Source of the DNA: Anaerolineae bacterium
GTDB lineage: Bacteria; Chloroflexota; Anaerolineae; Promineifilales; Promineifilaceae
Assembly (NCBI GenBank): GCA_030425205.1
Contig: JAUIAP010000019.1
Span: forward strand, 1-64,000
Direction of reading: 5' to 3'
Length of the DNA stretch: 64,000 bases
A model generated the notes under the pieces. That model saw nothing but the letters and a program-made list of their open reading frames with translations. It made no database searches and was not told where the DNA came from. Positions 32,998 to 41,844 of the stretch are shown piece by piece. Numbering within the stretch: the stretch's first letter is position 1; every line of letters begins with the position of its first letter. Position numbers and translations under genes: made by a program.

Positions 32998-34326
32998 ATG
33001 CAGCCGATAGATATTTTTCTGGATCAGCTACGCACCATTTGGGTCATCGGGCAGCGGGCAATTGTGCAACGACAGCTTTGGATATTGCTTATGTTGGTGA
33101 TTACGGCTGCACTGCTGACGCAACCGTTACGGATATTTACCAAACGGGCGCAGCATTGGTGGTTACGCGCAGCCGACCACCTGATTTTTCCCTTGCTATT
33201 GCTGGTTGGTGGGTATGGGATTGTGGGGTTTTTCGGCCGAATCAATCAACCCGTCGCCCTGATCCGCAATGTGTTCTTTATTCTGTGGCTGACGTTGCTT
33301 TTACGCCTGTTTACGGCTGTGCTATACGCGAAGTCCAATTCCGACAAAGCACGCCGCTATGAACGCTGGTTACTGGTGCCGCTGTTTGTCTACTTATTTA
33401 GTCGTCATCTGTTGCTAAACGTGATTGGTAGCGTCACGTTGTTTGACCAAGTTGAGCTATTTACCGTTTTTGACAGCGTGATTACAGTCGGTGCAGTCAC
33501 AAACACTTTAATCGTCATCTATCTTTCTATCATCGCCGCATGGGTGCTGCAAGATACCCTCTTTCGCGCCGCACAAGTCCGCTCGGCCGATGGTGATATG
33601 GGCGCATTCCACTCGGTTGCCACCATCACGCGCTATGCCGTTATCGGCATCGGCGCACTCTTTGCGCTGCGTGCACTTGGGCTTGATTTATCCAATCTCG
33701 CCATCATTGGGGGTGGCCTATCTGTCGGTTTGGGCTTTGGTTTGCAGAAGGTTGTTTCTAACTTTGTCAGCGGGATTGTGTTGCTATTTGAGCAAACGCT
33801 GCGACTGGGTGACGTCATCAAAATTAACGATGAGGTTGGGGTGGTTGAGAAGCTCAACATACGTTCAACAATTGTCCGCACGTATGACAATGTTGAAATT
33901 ATTGTGCCGAATGAAGAGCTACTCACATCGAAGCTGATCAGCTATACAAAGACAGATCGCCGCGTGCGCGTGACCATGCCCGTTGGGGCAGGGTATGACA
34001 GCGATCCAGAAATGATCAATCGCGTCCTTGTTGAGGTCGCCGTACAACATCCCGACGTGCTAAAAGAGCCAGCTCCACTCTCCCTGTTTAGGGGATTTGG
34101 CGATTCGAATCTCGACTTTACGTTGATGGCGTGGGTCGCGCATCCGAACGATATGGGGCGCGTTCGCAACGATCTGTTTGTGGCAATCTGGCAACATTTT
34201 CAGGAGCATGAAATCGAAATTCCATTCCCGCAGCGTGATCTGAATCTGCGGCGTGGATGGGAAGAGGTGCGCGGGGAGAATTCGGCCGATTCCACTCTCA
34301 TCCAAACCGATGAATTTGAAAATTAA
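32998..34326 (+). CDS. MscS-family small-conductance mechanosensitive channel
   Basis: 442 residues from the ATG at 32998, one base after the preceding stop; longer upstream starts would lie inside the binding-protein gene. Five or six transmembrane helices precede the pore-lining helix (GGGLSVGLGFGLQKVVSNFVSG, about 240-262), followed by the beta domain (GDVIKINDEVGVVEKLNIRST) and the mixed C-terminal domain. It opens under membrane tension to release solutes on osmotic downshock. The last 45 bases of the gene contain a TCGGCCGA and the first dyad of the catalase promoter region, so regulatory DNA overlaps the coding end. Confidence 0.93.
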   Translation: MQPIDIFLDQLRTIWVIGQRAIVQRQLWILLMLVITAALLTQPLRIFTKRAQHWWLRAADHLIFPLLLLVGGYGIVGFFGRINQPVALIRNVFFILWLTLLLRLFTAVLYAKSNSDKARRYERWLLVPLFVYLFSRHLLLNVIGSVTLFDQVELFTVFDSVITVGAVTNTLIVIYLSIIAAWVLQDTLFRAAQVRSADGDMGAFHSVATITRYAVIGIGALFALRALGLDLSNLAIIGGGLSVGLGFGLQKVVSNFVSGIVLLFEQTLRLGDVIKINDEVGVVEKLNIRSTIVRTYDNVEIIVPNEELLTSKLISYTKTDRRVRVTMPVGAGYDSDPEMINRVLVEVAVQHPDVLKEPAPLSLFRGFGDSNLDFTLMAWVAHPNDMGRVRNDLFVAIWQHFQEHEIEIPFPQRDLNLRRGWEEVRGENSADSTLIQTDEFEN

Positions 34327-34376
34327 ACTATCTCATCGGTTTGGATGAGGGGGGCAATACGGGCTTCGCTTATACT
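34298..34376 (+). promoter_or_regulatory. Dyad promoter (two dyads) of the catalase gene
   Basis: Dyads at 34298-34313 (inside the end of the MscS gene) and 34333-34348 (TCATCGGTTTGGATGA), 35 bp apart, and TATACT at 34371-34376, 38 bp from the second. TCGGCCGA lies at 34282, before the first dyad. The predicted leader to the catalase ATG is about 210 nt and contains another TCGGCCGA at 34418. Confidence 0.65.
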
Positions 34377-34596
34377 GAGTGCGTATTGATGGAACTTGAC
34401 GTAAGTGTGACGGATTTTCGGCCGAAATCCTCGCACCTGCCGCACAAAAATCGTTGCGCTTGCGTTGAGGCATGAAGCGACCTTGTGATATTCATCTGAT
34501 CCAAGCTGACCATTATCAGCAGTTTATCGTGGTCCGAACAGTCGCCGAACAAAGCGCAATGCTCAGGTTGAACTGAGATTGCAAAGGAGATTTAGT

Positions 34597-36051
34597 ATGA
34601 CAAAGGACAGCCCTAAACCCACAACGACAGATGCTGGGATTCCGGTTTCCAGCGACGAACATTCGCTTACTGTCGGCCCCAATGGCCCCATTCTGCTGCA
34701 CGACCACTACCTCATCGAGCAGATGGCCAACTTCAATCGTGAACGTATTGCCGAGCGGCAGCCACATGCGAAAGGTGCTGGAGCGTTTGGACACTTCGAG
34801 GTGACAAACGATGTCAGTGCCTACACTAAGGCAGCTGTGTTCCAGCCAGGTACGAAGACGGACACGTTGATCCGATTCTCCACCGTGGCGGGCGAGCGTG
34901 GTAGTCCAGATACTTGGCGCGACCCACGTGGCTTCTCGTTGAAGTTCTATACCAGCGAAGGCAACTACGACATGGTGGGAAACAACACGCCTGTGTTTTT
35001 CCTCCGTGATCCGATGAAATTCCAGCACTTCATCCGATCGCAAAAACGTCGTGCGGACAACGGCCTCCGCGACCACGATATGCAATGGGACTTTTGGTCT
35101 CTATCGCCCGAATCAGCGCATCAGGTGACATGGTTGATGGGAGATCGCGGGATTCCAAAAACATGGCGACACATGGACGGCTTCTCCAGTCATACCTACA
35201 TGTGGGTCAACGCGGACGGTGAACGCTTTTGGGTGAAGTACCATTTCAAGACCGACCAAGGCAATGATTTCCTGACACAAGAAGAAGCCGATCGATTGGC
35301 TGGGACTGACGGCGACTACCACCGTCGAGATTTGTTCGATGCCATCAAACGCGGTGAACATCCGAGTTGGACCTTAAAGATGCAGATCATGCCATTCGAG
35401 GAAGCCAAAACGTACCGGTTCAATCCTTTTGACCTGACCAAAGTCTGGCCCCATGCAGATTATCCGCTACAGGAAGTCGGCAAACTAACGCTGAACCGCA
35501 ACCCGACCGACTTCCACACAGAAATCGAACAGGCTGCATTCGAGCCGAACAACCTTGTGCCAGGGATTGGAATCAGTCCCGACAAGATGCTGCTCGGTCG
35601 CATGTTCGCTTACGCCGACGCTCACCGCCACCGACTGGGGGTGAACTACAAGCAAATTCCCGTCAACGCACCGCAGAGTCCTGTGTTCAGCTACAGCAAA
35701 GATGGGATAGGTCGAACGCAAAACGTTTCTGACCCCGTTTACGCACCGAACTCCAAGGGCGGACCGGCGGCAGATCCCGAGCGCTATCCTGAGTCAGCGA
35801 CTTGGTCGGCCGACGGCGAGTTTACCCGCGCAGCCTACACCTTACGCAAAGACGACGATGACTTCGGCCAGGCTGGTGTCTTGGTCCGCGATGTCATGGA
35901 CGATGAACAACGCGACCGGCTGGTCTCCAACATCGTTGGCCATCTCAATGCGGGAGTCTCCAAGGAAGTGCTCCTCAGAGCGGTCGAGTACTGGCGACAT
36001 ATCGACCAAGAACTCGGCAAACGCGTCGAGGCAGGCGTCAACCTCGCCTAA
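34597..36051 (+). CDS. Monofunctional haem catalase
   Basis: 484 residues, the small-subunit (clade 3-like) length. Catalytic H57 (AERQPHAKG), N130 (VGNNTPVFF) and the haem-ligand Y339 (RMFAYADAHRHRLG) are all present, as is FSTVAGERGSPDTWRDPRGF. It dismutates hydrogen peroxide to water and oxygen in the cytoplasm. The ATG at 34597 has AAAGGAG upstream; an ATG 18 bases earlier is rejected. The only dyad promoter nearby lies 220 bp upstream, which links peroxide defence to the dyad regulon. The gene looks somewhat GC-richer than its neighbours and carries one TCGGCCGA. Confidence 0.97.
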   Translation: MTKDSPKPTTTDAGIPVSSDEHSLTVGPNGPILLHDHYLIEQMANFNRERIAERQPHAKGAGAFGHFEVTNDVSAYTKAAVFQPGTKTDTLIRFSTVAGERGSPDTWRDPRGFSLKFYTSEGNYDMVGNNTPVFFLRDPMKFQHFIRSQKRRADNGLRDHDMQWDFWSLSPESAHQVTWLMGDRGIPKTWRHMDGFSSHTYMWVNADGERFWVKYHFKTDQGNDFLTQEEADRLAGTDGDYHRRDLFDAIKRGEHPSWTLKMQIMPFEEAKTYRFNPFDLTKVWPHADYPLQEVGKLTLNRNPTDFHTEIEQAAFEPNNLVPGIGISPDKMLLGRMFAYADAHRHRLGVNYKQIPVNAPQSPVFSYSKDGIGRTQNVSDPVYAPNSKGGPAADPERYPESATWSADGEFTRAAYTLRKDDDDFGQAGVLVRDVMDDEQRDRLVSNIVGHLNAGVSKEVLLRAVEYWRHIDQELGKRVEAGVNLA

Positions 36052-36152
36052 GGTCTCCCCGACGGCCAAACCTTTTGCGAGTCGTACATCACGTAAAGCG
36101 ATTGACGACCGTTGTAGACCGTGCTGGGCGGCTCCATATTTTGAGAAAACTT

Positions 36153-37172
36153 ATGCCAGATTCACTCGATGACAATAACAACATAAGCAAATCAACCGCC
36201 TACATCATCATCATGCTTGGGATCCTAGCCTTAGCGTTTTCGGCGATCATGGTCAAGGAGGCCAATTTCGAGCCAGCTACAAATGCATTTCTTCGTTGTC
36301 TAATCGCATTTGTGGTTTTAGCCCCCTTTGCATATTTTGAGCGGACAAAAAAGGGGAAGCTCAACAAAAGCGGTTTCCTAATCGCCATAGGAGCAGGTAT
36401 TTTTCTCGGGATTGACATGACGGCTTGGAATTACGCCATTTTCTTTGTTGGGGCTGGCATATCATCCGTCTTGTTGAACTTACAGATCATTATTTTGCCA
36501 CTACTGGCTATGACATTTGACAAGTTCAAACCAGCCAAGAGCTTTTGGGTGCTCGCTCCCATCATGATCTTCGGAATTGTTCTCGCAGGAGGGATTTTTG
36601 ATGGGGATCCTGTAGAAGGGCCTGCAATTATCTACGGTTATCCTATTGCAATTGTAGGCACCTTGTTGGGCGTTCTCTCTGGAATCTGTTACGGGGTCTA
36701 TCTTTTCATGAGCAGGAAGTCTGGCACATTGAACCCCGGTATTTATGTCCAGCCGTTGATGTGGGTTTTCTTAGCACAACTCATACCACAACTGTTCACG
36801 ATGTTTTTCATCTCTGACCGCGGACTTGATGTGTCTCACGGCACGTTGATCGGCGGCATGCTTCCCATGAATCCAGAAGTCACTTTGGGCGATCCCATTA
36901 CGGCATCCAACTGGCTTTGGATGCTTGCGCTCGCCGTGATTGGTCACGCCATGGCCTGGGTGTTTGTTCAGATTGGGTCTGTTAATTTGGATTCTACGAT
37001 TGTGGCTGGCTTATTGCTGCTGAGTCCGATCATCACCGTTCTCGTCGCTCCCTACACGAGTGGCGAGACGATTTCTCTGCTGCAAGGCATAGGTGTTGTG
37101 ATTGTTCTGGGGGCTGTTGCCTATCAGAATGGTCTGCACAAAGCGGTTCTGGGTCGATTAGCGGGAACCTAA
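36153..37172 (+). CDS. EamA-family (DMT) transporter
   Basis: 339 residues from the ATG at 36153. Ten hydrophobic helices form two EamA repeats (about 15-155 and 170-325); typical segments are FLRCLIAFVVLAPFAYFE, GIDMTAWNYAIFFVGAG and VAPYTSGETISLLQGIG. DMT exporters move amino acids, nucleotides or drugs out of the cell; the substrate is not evident. It follows catalase by 100 bp and precedes the urease cluster by 230 bp. It lies in the 7.4-kb stretch that has no TCGGCCGA, so it may have arrived with the urease genes. Confidence 0.9.
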   Translation: MPDSLDDNNNISKSTAYIIIMLGILALAFSAIMVKEANFEPATNAFLRCLIAFVVLAPFAYFERTKKGKLNKSGFLIAIGAGIFLGIDMTAWNYAIFFVGAGISSVLLNLQIIILPLLAMTFDKFKPAKSFWVLAPIMIFGIVLAGGIFDGDPVEGPAIIYGYPIAIVGTLLGVLSGICYGVYLFMSRKSGTLNPGIYVQPLMWVFLAQLIPQLFTMFFISDRGLDVSHGTLIGGMLPMNPEVTLGDPITASNWLWMLALAVIGHAMAWVFVQIGSVNLDSTIVAGLLLLSPIITVLVAPYTSGETISLLQGIGVVIVLGAVAYQNGLHKAVLGRLAGT

Positions 37173-37400
37173 GGGAACACTCAAATCTAATGGTGTAGGA
37201 CTTGCGCGACCGTTGAAGTGAGCTTTTGGCTTCAAAGCTTAGTTTCTCGTGCAGGAGTCCACAGGGTGCGTGGAAATCAAAATGAAGTCCGAAAATTTAA
37301 AAAACACATAACTATTTAGCAACTGCGATTCTGAGCCAGCCCCATCATTTCAGATGGGGTGCTCACAACACTAAACAGTTATAAGGAGCACAGGTAACAC
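37173..37400 (+). promoter_or_regulatory. Urease leader region with a hairpin
   Basis: A 228-bp gap ahead of ureA. It contains CCCCATC (37340-37346) pairing with GATGGGG (37353-37359) and, one mismatch outward, GAGC with GCTC. A ribosome site AAGGAG precedes ureA. No dyad, TCGGCCGA or recognisable NikR/Fur/NtrC site is seen. Confidence 0.3.
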
Positions 37401-37703
37401 ATGAAACTAACTTCAAGAGAAACAGAAAAACTAATGCTTTTTTTGGCAGGCGAGCTGGCTGAGAAACGCAAAGCGCGCGGAGTCATACTGAACTTTCCAG
37501 AAGCTGTTGCCCTCATTAGCGCAAGGCTGCATGAGTTGGCCAGAGACGGTAAGACCGTTGCAGAACTGATGCAGATCGGTGCTACTTTTCTGACAAGGGA
37601 AGACGTCATGGAAGGTGTTCCAGAAATGATTGATGTTGTACAGATCGAAGCCACGTTTCCCGACGGCACAAAGTTGGTCGCCGTTCAGAACCCAATTCGT
37701 TAA
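37401..37703 (+). CDS. ureA: Urease gamma subunit
   Basis: 100 residues, full length for UreA. The sequence follows the family from MKLTSRETEKLMLFLAGELA through GVILNFPEAVALISA to MEGVPEMIDVVQIEATFPDGTKL. It is the smallest structural subunit of the urease trimer-of-trimers and packs against UreC. AAGGAG lies 14 bases upstream. First gene of a plus-strand cluster ureA-B-C-E-F-G-D; the separate gamma and beta genes are the common bacterial form rather than the fused UreAB of Helicobacter. Confidence 0.96.
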   Translation: MKLTSRETEKLMLFLAGELAEKRKARGVILNFPEAVALISARLHELARDGKTVAELMQIGATFLTREDVMEGVPEMIDVVQIEATFPDGTKLVAVQNPIR

Positions 37704-37718
37704 CCACGGAGGATTAGC

Positions 37719-38093
37719 ATGATACCAGGTGAATACGTTCTAAGAGAAGAAGAAATCGAGTGCAATCCAACGCACACAAGCATTGCCATGAAGGTCACTA
37801 ACACGGGAGATCGGCCTGTCCAGATCGGCTCACACTTTCACTTCTTTGAAGTCAATAAGGCGATGTCTTTTGACCGTGAAAAAGCATTCGGAAAACGTTT
37901 GGACATTTTGGCGGGAACCGCAGTGCGTTTCGAGCCAGGCGAATCAACCGAAGTGCATTTAATTGATTTGGGCGGTGATAGACGAGCCTTTGGCGCGAGC
38001 AACCTGACCCAGGGTGACACCACGTCGAAAGCGAGCCTCGCAAAGGCGATGAAGAAGATGCGATCAGAAAATTTCAAGGATACAAAATCATGA
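37719..38093 (+). CDS. ureB: Urease beta subunit
   Basis: 124 residues, slightly longer than usual because of a lysine-rich C-terminal tail. IPGEYVLREEEIECN, TNTGDRPVQIGSHFHFFEVNKAM and GTAVRFEPGESTEVHLIDLGG are standard UreB segments. It overlaps ureC by four bases (ATGA). With UreA it forms the outer part of the active-site assembly and contributes to closing the flap. GGAGG precedes the ATG. Confidence 0.96.
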   Translation: MIPGEYVLREEEIECNPTHTSIAMKVTNTGDRPVQIGSHFHFFEVNKAMSFDREKAFGKRLDILAGTAVRFEPGESTEVHLIDLGGDRRAFGASNLTQGDTTSKASLAKAMKKMRSENFKDTKS

Positions 38094-39817
38094 GCTTCAA
38101 AGTTAGCCGAATTAAATATGCCAACATGTTTGGCCCCACCGTTGGCGATAAAGTGCGTCTCGGTGACACCGACCTCTTTGTTCAAATTGAAAAGGATTTC
38201 AATAGCGACCACTATGGTGAGGAAAGCACGTTTGGTGGTGGCAAAAGCGTCAGAGATGGTTTGGCGCAATCATCGACAAAGACAAGAGACGAAGGTGTGC
38301 TCGATTTTGTCATCTTGAACGTGATCGTGATTGACCATTGGGGTATTGTGAAGGGCGATGTCGGCATCAAAGACGGCCGAATCGTCGGCGTTGGTAAAGC
38401 CGGAAACCCTGACACCACGAATGGCATTACAGACAATATGATCATCGGTGCGTCCACAGAGGTGCATTCAGGTGCTGGCTGTATTTTAACGGCTGGAGGC
38501 ATCGACACGCATGTTCATTTTATCAGTCCGCAACAGGTTGAACACGCGCTGTTTAGCGGCATCACAACGATGATCGGTGGCGGATCAGGCCCAGCCGATG
38601 GCACGAGTGCCACTCTGGTCACATCGGGGGTCTGGCACCTAGAAAAAATGATGCAAGCTGCGGAACATTTTCCCATGAACATGGGGTTCATCGCAAAAGG
38701 GAATTGCAGCACCACTGCCCCTCTGGAAGAGCAGGTCGAAGCTGGCGCAATTGGGCTAAAAATCCATGAAGATTGGGGTGCTACCCCCGCTGTAATCGAC
38801 GCGGCGCTGACCGTTGCTGACAAATACGATGTTCAGGTTGCTATCCATACTGACAGCTTGAATGAAGCAGGCTTCTTAGAGGACACCGTCAATGCCCTCG
38901 ACGGCCGAACCATTCACACCTTTCATACCGAAGGGGCTGGTGGTGGTCACGCGCCGGACATTATGAAGATTGCATCGTATCCCAACGTGCTCCCCAGCTC
39001 CACGAATCCAACGACACCGTACACGGTCAACACCGTTGCAGAGCATTTAGACATGCTCATGGTTGCTCACCACTTGAGCAAAGCCATTCCAGAAGATGTC
39101 GCTTTTGCAGACTCCAGGATTCGCAATGAAACGATGGCTGCCGAGGATGTCATGCACGACTTGGGCGTTATCAGCATGATGAGTTCCGATTCGCAAGCTA
39201 TGGGGCGAGTTGCTGAAGTGATCTTACGCACGTGGCAGACCGCGCACAAAAACAAGCAACAGTTTGGGTTCCTGAACGAAGACAAGGAAACCGAAGCCGA
39301 CAATTTCAGAGCGAAGCGCTACATCGCTAAGTACACGATCAACCCAGCCGTGGCACACGGAATCTCAAAGCACGTTGGTTCGATTGAACCAGGCAAGATC
39401 GCCGATCTGGTATTGTGGAAACCAGCATTCTTCGGTGCCAAACCTGAGATGATTATCAAGGGCGGCATGATCGCAGCAAGCGAAATGGGTGACCCCAACG
39501 CGGCGATTCCGACGCCGCAACCGAGGTTGATGCGCAGCATGTTTGGCTCTTACGGCGGTGCTGTCCAGCAGACCGCAGTCACCTTTGCATCAAAGGCGGG
39601 AATCGAAAACAACATTGCTGAAAAATACGGTATCACGAAGCAACTGCTTCCTGTGGAAAACTGCCGAGCAGTTGGGAAGAAGGACATGGTTCACAACGAT
39701 CAGACACCGACAATCGAGGTCAATCCAGAAAATTACGAAGTGACCGTTGATGGAGAGCTTGTCACCAGTGATCCAGCTGAAACCGTCGCATTAGGTCAGC
39801 GCTACTTCCTTTTTTAG
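38090..39817 (+). CDS. ureC: Urease alpha (catalytic) subunit
   Basis: 575 residues. The carbamylated lysine is K224 in AIGLKIHEDWG. Nickel ligands lie in GGIDTHVHFI, in HTDSLNEAGF and in HTEGAGGGHAPD, and the flap histidine is in MVAHHL. It hydrolyses urea to ammonia and carbamate in the cytoplasm. Length and order are normal. GTAG-like C-terminal end VALGQRYFLF is the usual one. It overlaps ureB and is followed by ureE. No urea transporter or amidase gene is found alongside. Confidence 0.97.
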   Translation: MSFKVSRIKYANMFGPTVGDKVRLGDTDLFVQIEKDFNSDHYGEESTFGGGKSVRDGLAQSSTKTRDEGVLDFVILNVIVIDHWGIVKGDVGIKDGRIVGVGKAGNPDTTNGITDNMIIGASTEVHSGAGCILTAGGIDTHVHFISPQQVEHALFSGITTMIGGGSGPADGTSATLVTSGVWHLEKMMQAAEHFPMNMGFIAKGNCSTTAPLEEQVEAGAIGLKIHEDWGATPAVIDAALTVADKYDVQVAIHTDSLNEAGFLEDTVNALDGRTIHTFHTEGAGGGHAPDIMKIASYPNVLPSSTNPTTPYTVNTVAEHLDMLMVAHHLSKAIPEDVAFADSRIRNETMAAEDVMHDLGVISMMSSDSQAMGRVAEVILRTWQTAHKNKQQFGFLNEDKETEADNFRAKRYIAKYTINPAVAHGISKHVGSIEPGKIADLVLWKPAFFGAKPEMIIKGGMIAASEMGDPNAAIPTPQPRLMRSMFGSYGGAVQQTAVTFASKAGIENNIAEKYGITKQLLPVENCRAVGKKDMVHNDQTPTIEVNPENYEVTVDGELVTSDPAETVALGQRYFLF

Positions 39818-39842
39818 GAACGCTTGATTGCGGAACAGAGCT

Positions 39843-40289
39843 ATGATTTGCAAAAAAGTGCTTGGTAATCTTGAAACATACGACACGGGTGATAAGGCAC
39901 ACGTTCCGCTTAATTTGCAGTGGTTTGAAACCACGAAGCGCATCATGCGTAAGAAGGCGGAAGATGGTCATGAGGTCGTCATTAAGCTCCTCAAGGAAGG
40001 AACGCGGCTCAAGGAAGGGGACATTGTTTTTGAAGATCACGACAAGGTCGTGGTCGTCAACGTCTTGCCCTGCGATGTGATTCAGGTCACGCCAAGGTCG
40101 CTCTACGAAATGGGTATGGTTTGTTACGAGATCGGAAACAAGCACCTGCCTCTGTTCATTCAAGAAGACCGTGTTTTGATTCCTTACGAGAAGCCGTTGG
40201 AACGTCTGCTTGTTGCCGATGGATACGACGTAACCAAAACATACTGCAAATTGCTCAACAGGCTAAATGCAACTGTTGAACCACATTAG
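39843..40289 (+). CDS. ureE: Urease accessory protein UreE
   Basis: 148 residues from the ATG at 39843 (MICKKVLGN); a TTG five codons earlier is possible. UreE is the nickel metallochaperone that hands nickel to UreG. The N-terminal peptide-binding domain and the C-terminal metal-binding domain are visible (CYEIGNKHLPLFIQ is the conserved GNRH-type motif with the central nickel histidine). The C-terminal His-rich tail of Klebsiella UreE is absent: the protein ends ATVEPH. It lies between ureC and ureF with a hairpin after it. Confidence 0.93.
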   Translation: MICKKVLGNLETYDTGDKAHVPLNLQWFETTKRIMRKKAEDGHEVVIKLLKEGTRLKEGDIVFEDHDKVVVVNVLPCDVIQVTPRSLYEMGMVCYEIGNKHLPLFIQEDRVLIPYEKPLERLLVADGYDVTKTYCKLLNRLNATVEPH

Positions 40290-40296
40290 CACGACG

Positions 40297-40322
40297 GGAT
40301 CGGGGATTACGTTCCTCGATCC
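40297..40322 (+). terminator. Hairpin in the ureE-ureF gap
   Basis: GGATCGGGG (40297-40305) pairs with CCTCGATCC (40314-40322) with one G-T pair. The 173-bp gap is the largest inside the cluster. No U-run follows directly, so it may only attenuate or stabilise transcripts. Confidence 0.35.
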
Positions 40323-40462
40323 GACCTTTAGAGAATAGCCGTAGAAGATGGTTTCCCAAAGGGCAGAATCTGCCCCTCGGGAGATCCTCTTTCAATACTT
40401 GCTAGGACACTTCCAAAAATCGGCTCTGTTGACTCAAAGCCATTTTTTAAAATAGGGGGACG

Positions 40463-41182
40463 ATGAGACATCCACTCACTACGACCGACAATAGAAATCT
40501 GGGATCGCTTTTGGAGATACTCCACATCGCAGACCCCACGCTGCCGATTGGTGGGTTTTCACACTCCAACGGCTTGGAAACCTACGTTCAACAGAAACTG
40601 GTACACGATGCTTTATCGACACAGGAATTTGTCGAAAGCATGCTCAAAAACAATTACAAATACAACGACGCACTGGCTCTCAGATTGGCCTATGAACACG
40701 CGTTGCAAGGTGATTTGGAAGGGCTTTTATTGCTCGATAACGAGTGCCATGCGCTGAAAGCACCAAGGGAAGTCCGCGAGGCAAGTCAGAAGCTAGGCAC
40801 TCGGCTGATCAAAATTTACGGCAAACGGTTAGACGATCCGTTTCTGAACGACGTGCTTGCTCATGTATTAAAGAAGAACACGCATGGGCATTACTCGGTT
40901 ATTTACGGAGCTATAACTGCTGTTTTGGAAATCGAAATCGACAAGGCAATCGGCTCATTTTTGTTCAATGCTGCCGTATCCATGATCACCAACGCGGTCA
41001 AGCTGGTGCCGCTTGGACAAATGGACGGTCAGGACATACTCTTTTCCGTTCAGCAGCTTATCGACGAGTTAACGGCTGATACGCTGGAACTGGACAGAGA
41101 AATGCTTGGTGTGTGCAATGCAGCACTTGACATAAAGTGTATGCAACATGAACAACTGTATTCAAGATTGTACATGTCTTAA
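40463..41182 (+). CDS. ureF: Urease accessory protein UreF
   Basis: 239 residues. Family marks are the N-terminal DPTLPIGGFSHSNGLETYVQ and an all-helical remainder. UreF joins UreD and UreG in the complex that loads nickel into apo-urease and guides GTP hydrolysis by UreG. It starts after a GGGGGA ribosome site. It follows the ureE gap and is 20 bases ahead of ureG. Confidence 0.93.
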   Translation: MRHPLTTTDNRNLGSLLEILHIADPTLPIGGFSHSNGLETYVQQKLVHDALSTQEFVESMLKNNYKYNDALALRLAYEHALQGDLEGLLLLDNECHALKAPREVREASQKLGTRLIKIYGKRLDDPFLNDVLAHVLKKNTHGHYSVIYGAITAVLEIEIDKAIGSFLFNAAVSMITNAVKLVPLGQMDGQDILFSVQQLIDELTADTLELDREMLGVCNAALDIKCMQHEQLYSRLYMS

Positions 41183-41202
41183 ACAAAACATAAGGACTTA
41201 TC

Positions 41203-41844
41203 ATGCAAGAACGAAGCTACATAAAAATCGGGGTCGCGGGGCCAGTGGGTTCTGGGAAAACCGCGTTGATTGAACGCCTGTCGAGACAAATGGCTAATGA
41301 TTACAACATCGGCGTTGTGACCAACGACATCTACACCAAAGAAGATGCTGAATATCTCACGAAGAATTCATTGCTGCCATCAGACAAAATTATTGGTGTC
41401 GAAACTGGAGGCTGCCCACATACCGCCATCCGTGAAGATGCGAGTATGAACCTAGAAGCGATTGACGACCTGGTTGAGCGGCATCCCGAAATTGAAATCT
41501 GTTTTATCGAAAGTGGTGGAGATAATTTGTCGGCAACGTTCAGCCCTGATCTGGCTGACGTAACAATTTTTGTGATTTCGGTTGCAGGCGGCGAGAAGAT
41601 ACCGCGCAAAGGGGGGCCTGGCATCACCCGATCAGACCTGTTGGTGATCAACAAGATTGATCTGGCACCGATGGTAAATGCCGACCTGAAGGTAATGGAA
41701 AACGACGCTCGCAAAATGCGTCAAGGCGAGCCGTTTGTCTTTACCAATTTGATGAACGATGATGGGCTTGAAAGCGTGCTTCAATGGATAAAGCGTTATG
41801 CTCTTTTGGAAGAACAAGCCAAAGAACCCCAGTTGTGCCGATAA
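41203..41844 (+). CDS. ureG: Urease accessory GTPase UreG
   Basis: 213 residues, SIMIBI GTPase. P-loop GPVGSGKTALIERL (about 13-26), the CPH nickel motif in ETGGCPHTAIREDAS, the switch ESGGDNL and the NKIDLAP base-recognition motif are all present. It delivers nickel to urease with GTP hydrolysis. Its stop TAA shares a base with the ureD ATG (TAATG), showing translational coupling. Confidence 0.97.
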   Translation: MQERSYIKIGVAGPVGSGKTALIERLSRQMANDYNIGVVTNDIYTKEDAEYLTKNSLLPSDKIIGVETGGCPHTAIREDASMNLEAIDDLVERHPEIEICFIESGGDNLSATFSPDLADVTIFVISVAGGEKIPRKGGPGITRSDLLVINKIDLAPMVNADLKVMENDARKMRQGEPFVFTNLMNDDGLESVLQWIKRYALLEEQAKEPQLCR

